Shown piece by piece: positions 43,717 through 51,832 of a stretch of DNA of 64,000 nucleotides. A program made the position numbers and the translations under genes. Origin of the DNA: Pseudomonas fluorescens (GTDB lineage Bacteria > Pseudomonadota > Gammaproteobacteria > Pseudomonadales > Pseudomonadaceae); NCBI RefSeq assembly GCF_902497855.1, contig NZ_CABVHU010000016.1, positions 89,074 through 153,073 on the forward strand. The letters run 5' to 3'. Within the stretch, counting starts at the first letter, position 1; each line of letters starts with the position of its first letter. Below the pieces are notes generated by a model. The model ran no database searches and was not told the DNA's origin. It was given only the letters and a program-made list of their open reading frames with translations.

Positions 43717-44531
43717 GTGGTTTTGAGCAGCTATTCCCGGGAGCTCTGCCGCGGCTGGTGATGTTCGATCTCGATGGCACGCTGGTCGATTCGGTCCCCG
43801 ACCTCGCGGCGGCTGTGGATAACATGCTGCTCAAACTCGGACGCGCACCTGTCGGGATCGAGTCGGTACGCGACTGGGTCGGCAACGGTGTGCACATGCT
43901 GGTGCGCCGTGCCCTGGCCAATCATATCGATGGCGAGAACGTCGATGAGGTCGAGGCCGAGCGTGCACTGGAGCTGTTCAACGGCTTTTACGAGGATGGA
44001 CACGAATTGACCGTGGTCTACCCCGGCGTGCGCGATACCCTGAAATGGCTGCACAAGCAGGGGGTCGAGATGGCATTGATCACCAACAAACCGGAGCGTT
44101 TCGTCGCGCCGCTGCTGGATCAGATGAAGATCGGCCGTTACTTCCGCTGGATCATCGGCGGCGATACCCTGCCCAAGAAGAAGCCTGACCCGGCGGCACT
44201 GTTCTTCGTGATGAAAATGGCCAATATCCCGGCTTCGCAATCCTTGTTCGTCGGCGATTCGCGCAGCGATGTGCTGGCGGCGAAAGCGGCGGGGGTCAAA
44301 TGCGTAGCGCTCAGTTATGGCTACAACCATGGCCGGCCGATTGCGGAAGAATCCCCGGCGCTGGTGATCGACGATCTGCGCAAATTAATTCCCGGTTGCC
44401 TGGATCTGGCCACTGGGATAACGTTGCCCGACGCTGTTCAATCTCCTGCCGGAAATCCCATCGTGGTGGTCACTCGCAAACTCTGGATGAAAGTCATCAA
44501 GGCCCTGGCCCGCTGGCGTTGGCGCGCCTGA
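43713..44531 (+). CDS. gph: Phosphoglycolate phosphatase with C-terminal trp-leader-like tail
   Basis: A 272-residue HAD hydrolase that removes 2-phosphoglycolate, formed in DNA 3'-end repair. Motif I is FDLDGTLVDS (nucleophile first Asp), motif II ALITNKPER, motif III/IV KKKPDPAA and FVGDSRSDVLAAKAAG. The enzyme domain ends near residue 245 (E. coli Gph is 252 residues). The last 22 codons (44463-44528) are collinear with the free-standing leader before trpG and end Arg-Trp-Arg-Trp-Arg-Ala, so this tail probably doubles as the trpE attenuator leader. Confidence 0.95.
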   Translation: MSGFEQLFPGALPRLVMFDLDGTLVDSVPDLAAAVDNMLLKLGRAPVGIESVRDWVGNGVHMLVRRALANHIDGENVDEVEAERALELFNGFYEDGHELTVVYPGVRDTLKWLHKQGVEMALITNKPERFVAPLLDQMKIGRYFRWIIGGDTLPKKKPDPAALFFVMKMANIPASQSLFVGDSRSDVLAAKAAGVKCVALSYGYNHGRPIAEESPALVIDDLRKLIPGCLDLATGITLPDAVQSPAGNPIVVVTRKLWMKVIKALARWRWRA

Positions 44532-44602
44532 CTTGTTCCTGGCCGGCATCCCGGCGCGTTTGCATACCTGACTGTTAGACCCTCAAACCACGAGGCTACT
44601 CC
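44463..44602 (+). promoter_or_regulatory. Probable trpE attenuator, leader codons inside the 3' end of gph
   Basis: Trp codons lie at 44484-44486, 44514-44516 and 44520-44522, with the stop at 44529-44531. Two mutually exclusive hairpins follow. CGCGCC (44523-44528) can pair with GGCGCG (44553-44558), and GCCGG (44542-44546) can pair with CCGGC (44551-44555), followed by GCGTTTGC. Ribosomes stalled at the Trp codons would mask the first arm. Attenuation of trpE and of trpGDC is known in P. putida; the specific pairings here are my inference. The terminator-like stem is short and its T run is weak. Confidence 0.6.
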
Positions 44603-46084
44603 ATGATCCGCGAAGAATTCCTGCGTTTGGCCGCTGCCGGCTACAACCGCATCCCGCTTGCCTGCGAAACCCTGGCCGACTTCGACACTCCGCTGTCGAT
44701 CTACCTGAAACTGGCCGATGAGCCCAACTCCTACCTGCTCGAGTCGGTGCAGGGCGGCGAAAAATGGGGCCGTTATTCGATCATTGGGTTGCCGTGCCGC
44801 ACTGTGCTGCGGGTTCACGATCATCACGTCAGCATCACCCACGACGGCGTCGAGATCGAAAGTCATGAGGCTGAAGACCCGCTGACCTTCGTCGAAGAAT
44901 TCAAGGCTCGTTACAACGTGCCGACCATCCCCGGCCTGCCGCGTTTCAATGGCGGCCTCGTGGGATACTTCGGGTACGACTGCGTACGTTATGTGGAGAA
45001 GCGTCTGGGCAAATGCCCGAACCCGGACCCACTGGGCGTGCCGGACATTCTGCTGATGGTCTCCGACGCGGTGGTGGTGTTCGACAACCTCGCTGGCAAG
45101 ATGCACGCGATTGTCCTGGCCGATCCGTCGCAGGACGATGCTTTCGAACATGGACAGGCACGTCTTGAAGCGCTGCTGGAAAAGCTCCGTCAACCGATCG
45201 CTCCGCGTCGCGGCTTGGACTTCAGTAAACAGCAGTCTGCCGATCCGGTATTCCGTTCAAGCTTCACCCAGAACGATTACGAAAAAGCCGTCGACACCAT
45301 CAAGGAATACATCCTGGCGGGTGACTGCATGCAGGTCGTGCCGTCCCAACGCATGTCGATCGACTTCAAGGCTGCGCCGATCGATCTGTACCGGGCGTTG
45401 CGTTGCTTCAACCCGACACCCTACATGTACTTCTTCAACTTCGGCGATTTCCACGTTGTCGGCAGTTCGCCGGAAGTGCTGGTACGGGTCGAAGACAATC
45501 TGATCACCGTACGCCCGATCGCCGGCACCCGTCCGCGGGGTGCCAATGAAGAGGCGGATGTTGCGCTGGAAAAAGACCTGCTGTCCGACGCCAAGGAAAT
45601 CGCCGAACACTTGATGCTGATCGACCTGGGCCGTAACGATACCGGTCGCGTTTCGGAAATCGGCTCGGTGAAACTTACCGAAAAGATGGTGATCGAGCGT
45701 TACTCCAACGTCATGCACATCGTGTCCAACGTCACCGGGCAACTGACGGCCGGGCTGACGGCGATGGACGCGCTACGGGCGATTCTGCCGGCGGGCACCT
45801 TGTCCGGCGCACCGAAGATTCGCGCGATGGAAATCATTGACGAGCTGGAGCCGGTCAAGCGTGGCGTGTATGGCGGAGCGGTCGGTTACTACGCCTGGAA
45901 CGGCAACATGGACACCGCCATCGCGATCCGCACCGCGGTGATCAAGAACGGCGAGCTGCATGTACAGGCCGGTGGCGGCATTGTCGCCGACTCGGTGCCG
46001 GCGCTGGAATGGGAAGAGACCTTGAACAAACGCCGCGCGATGTTCCGTGCGGTGGCGCTGGCCGAACAAACCCCGGACGCCTGA
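44603..46084 (+). CDS. trpE: Anthranilate synthase component I
   Basis: A 493-residue enzyme that turns chorismate into anthranilate using ammonia from TrpG. N-terminal allosteric residues that bind tryptophan are in YLLESVQGGEKWGRYS (LLES motif). The C-terminal chorismate-binding domain has RPIAGTRPRG, IDLGRNDTGRVS and LPAGTLSGAPKIRAMEIIDELE. Full length. It sits 71 bases after gph and is separated from trpGDC by estA. Confidence 0.97.
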   Translation: MIREEFLRLAAAGYNRIPLACETLADFDTPLSIYLKLADEPNSYLLESVQGGEKWGRYSIIGLPCRTVLRVHDHHVSITHDGVEIESHEAEDPLTFVEEFKARYNVPTIPGLPRFNGGLVGYFGYDCVRYVEKRLGKCPNPDPLGVPDILLMVSDAVVVFDNLAGKMHAIVLADPSQDDAFEHGQARLEALLEKLRQPIAPRRGLDFSKQQSADPVFRSSFTQNDYEKAVDTIKEYILAGDCMQVVPSQRMSIDFKAAPIDLYRALRCFNPTPYMYFFNFGDFHVVGSSPEVLVRVEDNLITVRPIAGTRPRGANEEADVALEKDLLSDAKEIAEHLMLIDLGRNDTGRVSEIGSVKLTEKMVIERYSNVMHIVSNVTGQLTAGLTAMDALRAILPAGTLSGAPKIRAMEIIDELEPVKRGVYGGAVGYYAWNGNMDTAIAIRTAVIKNGELHVQAGGGIVADSVPALEWEETLNKRRAMFRAVALAEQTPDA

Positions 46085-46096
46085 GTTCACGCAAAA

Positions 46097-46124
46097 CTTG
46101 TGGGCGCGAGCCGGCTCCCACAAG
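46097..46124. repeat. Short REP-like palindrome after trpE
   Basis: CTTGTGGG (46097-46104) pairs with CCCACAAG (46117-46124) around a GCGAGCCGGCT core. A variant of the genus REP. Confidence 0.7.
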
Positions 46125-46136
46125 GCCTCACCACCA

Positions 46137-46174
46137 TAAAAAACGCGGCGCCTGTGAGGGCACCGCGTTTTTTT
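46137..46174. terminator. Bidirectional terminator between trpE and estA
   Basis: AAAAACGCGG and CCGCGTTTTTT arms (46139-46148 with 46163-46173) with partly paired inner bases. A on the left and T on the right make it work for both convergent genes. Confidence 0.85.
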
Positions 46175-46193
46175 GTGCTTGCTAGTTAATGGA

Positions 46194-48101
46194 TCAGAAA
46201 TCCAATACAACCCCCACGTTGAGCCCTTGCTGGGTAAAATCGTCTGACTTGCGGAACGTGTAACCGCCACGCAGTGCCAGATCAGCTGTCAATTTGTGGC
46301 TAACCCCCAGGCTCACGCGATTCAAATGACTTTGCGGTGTGTAACCGTCGAGCTCGAAGTCCAGCGACGGCAGGCTATTGAGGGCGATGTTCACTTTCTG
46401 AGTGTCATCCTCGTATTCGCGCTCGAAAGCGTATTCGCCGAACACTTGAGTCTGCGGGGTGATCTGGTATTTGCCCTGAAGGCCGGCGCCCAGCCGTTTC
46501 GAGTCGCGTTTCTGGTCATCAAAAGTCAGCGCCGTGGAACGAGCGCCGTTTTCCGAGTAACCATCGACTTCCACTTTTGCGTAATCGGCGCTGATGAACG
46601 GCGACAAATGCCATTCACTGCCCGGTTGCGCAATATCGTAGCCAAGGCGAGTGCTGAAGGCCCAAAGGTGGCCGTCTGTATCACCTTTTTCCGCCCTTTC
46701 GCTGGCACCCAGGTCGAATTTGCGCTTGAGATTGTCATAGTCCAGCTTGCCGCCAGTCAAAGCGGCGTCGGCCCACCAGCGGTTCTGCTGGAACTGGGCG
46801 AAGGCGGTGGCCAGGTAGCTGTTGAGCTTGTAGTCCGAATCATTGCTGCCAGCTTCAAGGTTCTGCCGATAAAAGCCTGCCGCCACACCAACTCGCCAGG
46901 CTTCATTGAGGCGATAGCTGCCGCCAATATTCAGATTGCTTCCACTGCCATCGGCACTGGCGCCGCTGATTTGACCATCGATATCCAGATGCTGGCCGCC
47001 GCCTGCGACAATCGCGCGCCATTGGCCGACGGCCTGCCAGTTTTCCCAGTCCGATTGCCATTGGCTGCGCAGTTCATCCTGGTGCGCACGTAGAGAGGCG
47101 TGGGCCATTTCCGGCAACAGCGTCAGTTCCCACGGTGCTGCCAGCAGGGAGTAGGCGTAATCGGAAATCAGCTTCTGCCCGGTTTCGGTCGGGTGAACGC
47201 CATCGTTGTAGATCAGTTTGCTCGGGTCCGGCGTGGAACTGTTGATGCCATAAGCGGTGTTTTCAACGCAGCCATTGCCGCTGAAACAGGTGGCAACCAG
47301 GTTCTGGTCGGTGGCCAGTCCGAATGGTGCCGGATCGGCGACCGCTTCCTGCAACAGCGATGGAACGTTAAGCGGGATGACCTCGGCGTCGATGCCCCCG
47401 AGTCGCGTCACCAGGCGCTGATTGAAGAGGCTGCTCAGTAGCGAGATACCCGGCTGTGCGGGACTGCCGTTGATGGCGGGCGTCAAACCCAGGTCAGGCA
47501 ACAGCCAGACCATGATGTACTGGGCGCCGGCGGTCTGCAAAACCTGGGCGCTGTCTGCCAGTCGATCTGCCGCCGCGCCGGCCTGGGCCGGGTTGAGCAC
47601 CAGGCCCTGGAGGAAATCGTTACCGCCACCGGAGAGGAAATACAGCGCATTCGGGTCGGCACGCAGGTTGTTGGCGGCCAGGTAGCCAGGACGAGTGCGT
47701 TCGCCCGTGGCGGATACATTGGTAATCGAATCGAGGATCTGGTCGGTGCGATAGCCGCCCACGGCCCAGTTGTTGCCATCAGGCAGGCCCTCGCTGGCGC
47801 GCGCAGCCGAGGTGGAAGCAGCCGTCTGATCCGGGGAGAAACCGAGTTTTCCTCCCAGTAGCTGCGTCGAGTTGGCGGAGTAAACCTCGCCGCTGCCATC
47901 GAAGTAGACCGGCCCGATGCGGTTGGTATAGCGCTGGGTCGCGCCGGCCGGACCGCCGGTATCGGTAAATTGTCCCGCATCGCTGAGACTGTCGCCGAAG
48001 ACGATGAAGTTCGAGTAGGGGTTGGGCGCCGCTATCGTCTGGGTACAGGCCATGGCGAGCAAGCAGGCTGCAAGGGGTGCCGCCAACGTCGGTTTGATCA
48101 T
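46194..48101 (-). CDS. estA: Outer-membrane autotransporter GDSL esterase EstA
   Basis: A 635-residue surface-anchored esterase, in Pseudomonas linked to rhamnolipid production, motility and biofilm. A signal peptide (cleavage after the AA before PNPYSNF) is followed by the GDSL domain: the nucleophile Ser38 in FGDSLSD, GGGND as block III and DGVHPTETG with the catalytic Asp/His. The C-terminal 270 residues are an autotransporter barrel ending in GVVLDF (terminal Phe). ATG 48101 is chosen; a TTG two codons upstream is possible. It stands between trpE and trpG on the opposite strand. Confidence 0.94.
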   Translation of the reverse strand: MIKPTLAAPLAACLLAMACTQTIAAPNPYSNFIVFGDSLSDAGQFTDTGGPAGATQRYTNRIGPVYFDGSGEVYSANSTQLLGGKLGFSPDQTAASTSAARASEGLPDGNNWAVGGYRTDQILDSITNVSATGERTRPGYLAANNLRADPNALYFLSGGGNDFLQGLVLNPAQAGAAADRLADSAQVLQTAGAQYIMVWLLPDLGLTPAINGSPAQPGISLLSSLFNQRLVTRLGGIDAEVIPLNVPSLLQEAVADPAPFGLATDQNLVATCFSGNGCVENTAYGINSSTPDPSKLIYNDGVHPTETGQKLISDYAYSLLAAPWELTLLPEMAHASLRAHQDELRSQWQSDWENWQAVGQWRAIVAGGGQHLDIDGQISGASADGSGSNLNIGGSYRLNEAWRVGVAAGFYRQNLEAGSNDSDYKLNSYLATAFAQFQQNRWWADAALTGGKLDYDNLKRKFDLGASERAEKGDTDGHLWAFSTRLGYDIAQPGSEWHLSPFISADYAKVEVDGYSENGARSTALTFDDQKRDSKRLGAGLQGKYQITPQTQVFGEYAFEREYEDDTQKVNIALNSLPSLDFELDGYTPQSHLNRVSLGVSHKLTADLALRGGYTFRKSDDFTQQGLNVGVVLDF

Positions 48102-48275
48102 GGGCAAATCCGTTTGTTTATTGTTTTAGTGAGCGAAACGTGAGTGCCAAAAACTATAGAGGCTGTTGCCATTCGGCGCGAACCCTCGATTGTTTCACCG
48201 CGCTTCGATCACCCCATATTGCACGCTCTGCCCAGCTAAGTTACTGTGCCAATACGTATAAATGAGACCTTCCCC

Positions 48276-48344
48276 GTGTTGATCGTCAGCAAACTCCTGG
48301 ATCAAGTCATCAAGGCACACGCCCGTTGGCGTTGGCGCGCCTGA
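48276..48344 (+). CDS. Probable trp leader peptide upstream of trpGDC
   Basis: A 22-codon frame starting GTG 48276 (or TTG 48279), too short for ordinary gene calling. It ends Ala-Arg-Trp-Arg-Trp-Arg-Ala-stop, with Trp codons at 48327-48329 and 48333-48335. It aligns without gaps to the last 22 codons of gph (14 identical residues), yet here no gph body precedes it, so it must be free-standing. GAG lies about ten bases upstream as a weak ribosome site. Tandem Trp codons 165 bases before trpG fit an attenuator leader. Confidence 0.65.
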   Translation: MLIVSKLLDQVIKAHARWRWRA

Positions 48345-48387
48345 ATCCTTCTGCCGGCCCGGCCGGACCTTTACCGCTTTGCCTTCT

Positions 48388-48458
48388 TTTACCCGCAAGA
48401 CAAACCGCTTTGCTGCGCGATTCCAGCGACTGACAAAGCGCAGGACGCTGCGGGTAAA
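48388..48458 (+). promoter_or_regulatory. Large imperfect hairpin between the trp leader and trpG
   Basis: TTTACCCGCA (48388-48397) is the exact complement of TGCGGGTAAA (48449-48458), enclosing a second 7-bp stem. It lies between the leader stop and trpG and could be part of the attenuator. No T run follows, so it is not a standard terminator. A smaller GC hairpin (48354-48366) directly after the leader stop is the other candidate. Confidence 0.5.
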
Positions 48459-48508
48459 TCCTTCGAAGGCTGAATTAAAGTCAGTGAATTCAAGAGGTTC
48501 TTAACGCC

Positions 48509-49102
48509 ATGTTGCTGATGATCGATAACTACGACTCTTTTACCTACAACGTTGTGCAGTACCTTGGAGAGCTCGGCTCAAAGGTCAAAGTCGTGCGCAA
48601 CGATGAACTCACCATCGCCCAGATCGAAGCGCTCAACCCGGAGCGGATCGTTGTCTCCCCCGGCCCTTGCACCCCGACTGAAGCCGGCATCTCGATCGAA
48701 GCGATCAAGCATTTCGCCGGCAAACTGCCGATTCTGGGTGTCTGCCTGGGCCATCAATCCATCGGTCAGGCGTTTGGCGGGGATGTCGTGCGCGCCCGGC
48801 ACGTCATGCACGGCAAGACCAGCCCGGTGTTCCACGAGGACAAGGGCGTTTTCGAAGGCTTGAATCATCCGCTGACGGTCACCCGCTATCACTCGTTGAT
48901 CGTCAAGCGCGAAACCCTGCCGGACTGCCTCGAGCTGACTGCCTGGACCCAGCTCGAAGATGGTTCGGTGGACGAGATCATGGGCCTGCGCCATAAGACA
49001 TTGAACATTGAAGGCGTGCAGTTCCACCCTGAGTCGATCCTGACCGAACAGGGCCACGAGCTGCTTGCCAACTTCCTCAAACAAACCGGCGGCACGCGCT
49101 AA
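48509..49102 (+). CDS. trpG: Anthranilate synthase component II (glutamine amidotransferase)
   Basis: A 197-residue class I glutamine amidotransferase that supplies ammonia to TrpE. The triad is Cys79 (GVCLGHQ), and His/Glu in VQFHPESI. MLLMIDNYDSFTYNVVQYL is the family start. First gene of trpGDC; trpD follows after nine bases. Confidence 0.96.
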   Translation: MLLMIDNYDSFTYNVVQYLGELGSKVKVVRNDELTIAQIEALNPERIVVSPGPCTPTEAGISIEAIKHFAGKLPILGVCLGHQSIGQAFGGDVVRARHVMHGKTSPVFHEDKGVFEGLNHPLTVTRYHSLIVKRETLPDCLELTAWTQLEDGSVDEIMGLRHKTLNIEGVQFHPESILTEQGHELLANFLKQTGGTR

Positions 49103-49111
49103 GGACTTTTA

Positions 49112-50161
49112 ATGAATATCAAGACAGCCCTGAGCCGGATCGTCGACCAGCTCGACCTCAGCACCGACGAAATGCGCGATGTGATGCGCGAAATCATGAC
49201 CGGGCAGTGCACCGACGCGCAGATTGGCGCGTTCATGATGGCCATGCGCATGAAGAGCGAGAGCATCGATGAGATCGTGGGCGCGGTATCGGTCATGCGC
49301 GAGCTGGCGGACAAGGTCGAACTCAAGACGCTGGACGGCGTCGTCGATGTCGTCGGTACCGGCGGTGACGGTGCGAACATCTTCAACGTGTCCACCGCTT
49401 CTTCGTTTGTAGTCGCAGCAGCCGGCTGCACCGTGGCGAAGCACGGTAACCGTGCGGTCTCGGGTAAAAGCGGCAGTGCCGACCTGTTGGAGGCCGCAGG
49501 GATCTACCTGAACCTGACGCCGGTTCAAGTGGCACGCTGCATCGATAACGTCGGCATCGGTTTCATGTTTGCCCAGACCCACCACAGTGCCATGAAATAC
49601 GCCGCGGGTCCGCGCCGGGAACTGGGCCTGCGTACCTTGTTCAACATGCTCGGCCCGCTTACGAATCCGGCCGGGGTGAAACATCAGATAGTGGGTGTGT
49701 TCAATCAGGCGTTGTGCCGGCCTTTGGCCGAGGTGTTGCAGCGCCTGGGCAGCAAACATGTGTTGGTGGTGCATTCCCAGGACGGTTTGGACGAATTCAG
49801 CCTGGCGGCACCCACCTATGTGGCTGAACTGAAAAACGACGAAATAACAGAATACTGGGTCCAGCCGGAAGACCTCGGTATAAAGAGCCAGAGCTTGTAT
49901 GGTCTGGTGGTTGAAAGTCCGGCCCAGTCACTTGAACTGATTCGCGATGCCTTGGGCAAGCGCAAGACCGAAAACGGTCAGAAAGCCGCCGAGATGATCG
50001 TGCTCAACGCCGGTGCCGCGTTGTATGCCGCCGACCTGGCCAGCACTTTAAAAGAGGGCGTTGCCCTGGCGCACGATGCGCTGCACACCGGTCTCGCTCG
50101 GGAAAAGCTCGAGGAGTTGGGTGCGTTTACCGCGGTATTCAAGGTGGAGAATGAGGGATGA
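49112..50161 (+). CDS. trpD: Anthranilate phosphoribosyltransferase
   Basis: A 349-residue enzyme that adds phosphoribose from PRPP to anthranilate. GTGGDGANIFNVSTAS binds pyrophosphate, KHGNRAVSGKSGSADLLEA and FAQTHHSAMKYAAGPRRELGLRTLFNMLGPLTNP are family signatures. Full length; the stop overlaps trpC by four bases. Confidence 0.97.
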   Translation: MNIKTALSRIVDQLDLSTDEMRDVMREIMTGQCTDAQIGAFMMAMRMKSESIDEIVGAVSVMRELADKVELKTLDGVVDVVGTGGDGANIFNVSTASSFVVAAAGCTVAKHGNRAVSGKSGSADLLEAAGIYLNLTPVQVARCIDNVGIGFMFAQTHHSAMKYAAGPRRELGLRTLFNMLGPLTNPAGVKHQIVGVFNQALCRPLAEVLQRLGSKHVLVVHSQDGLDEFSLAAPTYVAELKNDEITEYWVQPEDLGIKSQSLYGLVVESPAQSLELIRDALGKRKTENGQKAAEMIVLNAGAALYAADLASTLKEGVALAHDALHTGLAREKLEELGAFTAVFKVENEG

Positions 50162-50994
50162 GTGTGCCGACGGTTCTGGAAAACATTCTGGCCCGCAAAG
50201 TCGAGGAAGTCGCCGAGCGCAGTGCTCGTGTGAGCCTCGCCGAGCTGGAAAGCCTGGCCAAAGTGGCCGATGCACCCCGTGGGTTTGCCAAGGCATTGAT
50301 CGACCAGGCCAAGCTCAAACAGCCTGCAGTCATTGCTGAAATCAAGAAAGCCTCGCCGAGCAAAGGCGTGATCCGCGAGAACTTCGTTCCTGCCGACATT
50401 GCCATCAGCTATGAGCGGGGCGGGGCGACCTGCCTGTCGGTGCTCACCGATATCGATTACTTCCAAGGCGCCGATGCGTATCTGCAACAGGCGCGTGCGG
50501 CATGCAAACTGCCGGTGATCCGCAAGGACTTCATGATCGATCCCTATCAGATCGTCGAAGCCCGTGCCCTGGGCGCTGACTGCGTGCTGTTGATCGTTTC
50601 CGCATTGGATGACGTGAAAATGGCCGAGCTGGCGGCCGTGGCCAAAAGCGTCGGCCTCGATGTGCTGGTGGAAGTCCACGATGGGGACGAGCTGGAACGG
50701 GCGTTGAAAACACTCGACACTCCGCTGGTCGGCGTCAACAACCGCAACCTGCACACCTTTGACGTCAATCTGGAAACCACGCTTGATCTGTTGCCCCGTA
50801 TCCCGCGTGATCGATTGGTGATTACCGAAAGCGGCATTCTCAATCGAGCCGATGTCGAACTGATGGAAATCAGCGACGTGTATGCGTTCCTGGTCGGCGA
50901 GGCGTTCATGCGTGCCGAAAATCCGGGCACCGAGTTGCAGCGTCTGTTTTTCCCTGAGCGCGGCGTACCTGTCAGCGGCTCGACGCTCGACTGA
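50158..50994 (+). CDS. trpC: Indole-3-glycerol phosphate synthase
   Basis: A 278-residue TIM-barrel enzyme that closes the indole ring. AEIKKASPSKGVIRENF holds the catalytic Lys and substrate contacts; LPVIRKDFMID, LVEVHDGDEL, GVNNRNLHTF and ESGIL follow in the expected order. Not fused to TrpF. Overlaps trpD, ending the trpGDC operon. Confidence 0.97.
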   Translation: MSVPTVLENILARKVEEVAERSARVSLAELESLAKVADAPRGFAKALIDQAKLKQPAVIAEIKKASPSKGVIRENFVPADIAISYERGGATCLSVLTDIDYFQGADAYLQQARAACKLPVIRKDFMIDPYQIVEARALGADCVLLIVSALDDVKMAELAAVAKSVGLDVLVEVHDGDELERALKTLDTPLVGVNNRNLHTFDVNLETTLDLLPRIPRDRLVITESGILNRADVELMEISDVYAFLVGEAFMRAENPGTELQRLFFPERGVPVSGSTLD

Positions 50995-51020
50995 CGATAT
51001 CTTTGCTGGCAACCCGATCC

Positions 51021-51047
51021 CCTGTAGGAGCGGGCTTGCCCGCGAAG
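51021..51047. repeat. Single REP element after trpC
   Basis: CCTGTAGGAGCGGGCTTGCC followed by CGCGAAG; the inner GGGCTTGCCC is palindromic. It lies between trpC and the ligase-like gene. Confidence 0.8.
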
Positions 51048-51092
51048 AGGCCATCAAGTACCCCAAAGACTTCATGTCTTACGGAGTCATCC

Positions 51093-51794
51093 ATGTTCCA
51101 TCCAACCTCTCTAACCGTCGAAACCGGCCTGCTTGCCGAACAGGACCTGTTGGCCCATGTATGCACTGGTGACTCGGAATTTGGTCTGCTGTTCTGGCAA
51201 CCCAGTGACAAGGCGCTGGTCATGCCGCGCCGATTGAATCGTCTGCCCGGGTTCGACGCCGCGTGCGAGGTGTCTGCGGCGGCAGGTTGGCCTGTGTTGT
51301 TGCGTGAAACCGGCGGTGAGCCAGTGCCGCAATCGGCATCAACCATCAACATCGCACTGGTCTACGCGCCACCGCGTAGCGAGGGTGATCAGAACCGGAT
51401 CGAAACCGCTTACCGACGACTCTGCGATCCGATCTGTCAGCTGCTGGACGAGCTGGGCGGTGTTTCATCCCTGGGTGAAATCAAAGGCGCGTTCTGCGAT
51501 GGCCGTTTCAACGTCAACCTTGATGGACGCAAGATGGTCGGCACCGCTCAGCGCTGGCGCCAGAGCAAAGGCGGCTCGCGTCCGGTAGGGTTGGTACACG
51601 GTGCTTTGTTACTCGATAACGAGCGCGAGTCGATGGTCGCGGCGGTCAACCGTTTCAATGAAGCCTGTGGTCTTGAACAGCGGGTTCGCGCCGAGAGCCA
51701 CATTGCCCTGCATGAAAAATTCGCCGCCCCGGATGCGCTGGAACGGCTCGACGGGCTGTACCGCCAATTGCTGGCTGAGATGCTCGGTGCTTGA
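51093..51794 (+). CDS. Lipoate-protein ligase A-like protein (BPL/LplA/LipB catalytic domain)
   Basis: A 233-residue soluble protein. LLRETGGEPVPQ occupies the place of the RRxSGGG substrate loop, and FCDGRFNVNLDGRKMVGTAQRWRQ the place of the catalytic K-I-x-G-x-A-Q segment of lipoate ligases, with Lys present. The true target (lipoate, octanoate or biotin transfer) cannot be read. ATG 51093 is preferred since GGAG lies eight bases upstream; the 30 codons before it cover the REP. In P. aeruginosa trpC is followed directly by vfr, so this gene seems an addition. Convergent with vfr (38 bases). Confidence 0.75.
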   Translation: MFHPTSLTVETGLLAEQDLLAHVCTGDSEFGLLFWQPSDKALVMPRRLNRLPGFDAACEVSAAAGWPVLLRETGGEPVPQSASTINIALVYAPPRSEGDQNRIETAYRRLCDPICQLLDELGGVSSLGEIKGAFCDGRFNVNLDGRKMVGTAQRWRQSKGGSRPVGLVHGALLLDNERESMVAAVNRFNEACGLEQRVRAESHIALHEKFAAPDALERLDGLYRQLLAEMLGA

Positions 51795-51832
51795 TTTTCC
51801 AGGTTTGAGTTTTCGAGCTTGATTTTCCGGGC

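Larger units (their letters stand above)
48102..48508. other. 407-base region between estA and trpG
   Basis: The estA promoter should lie in the left 150 bases. The right part holds the trp leader ORF (48276-48344) and a large hairpin with perfect 10-base arms (48388-48397 with 48449-48458) and an inner 7-bp stem (48406-48412 with 48434-48440). A 67-codon minus-strand frame (48195-48398) covers the same bases but is not supported. Confidence 0.6.

Noticed and set aside
48195..48398. 67-codon minus-strand frame before trpG
   Set aside because: It covers the trp leader and hairpin, which explain the base pattern better; no ribosome site.
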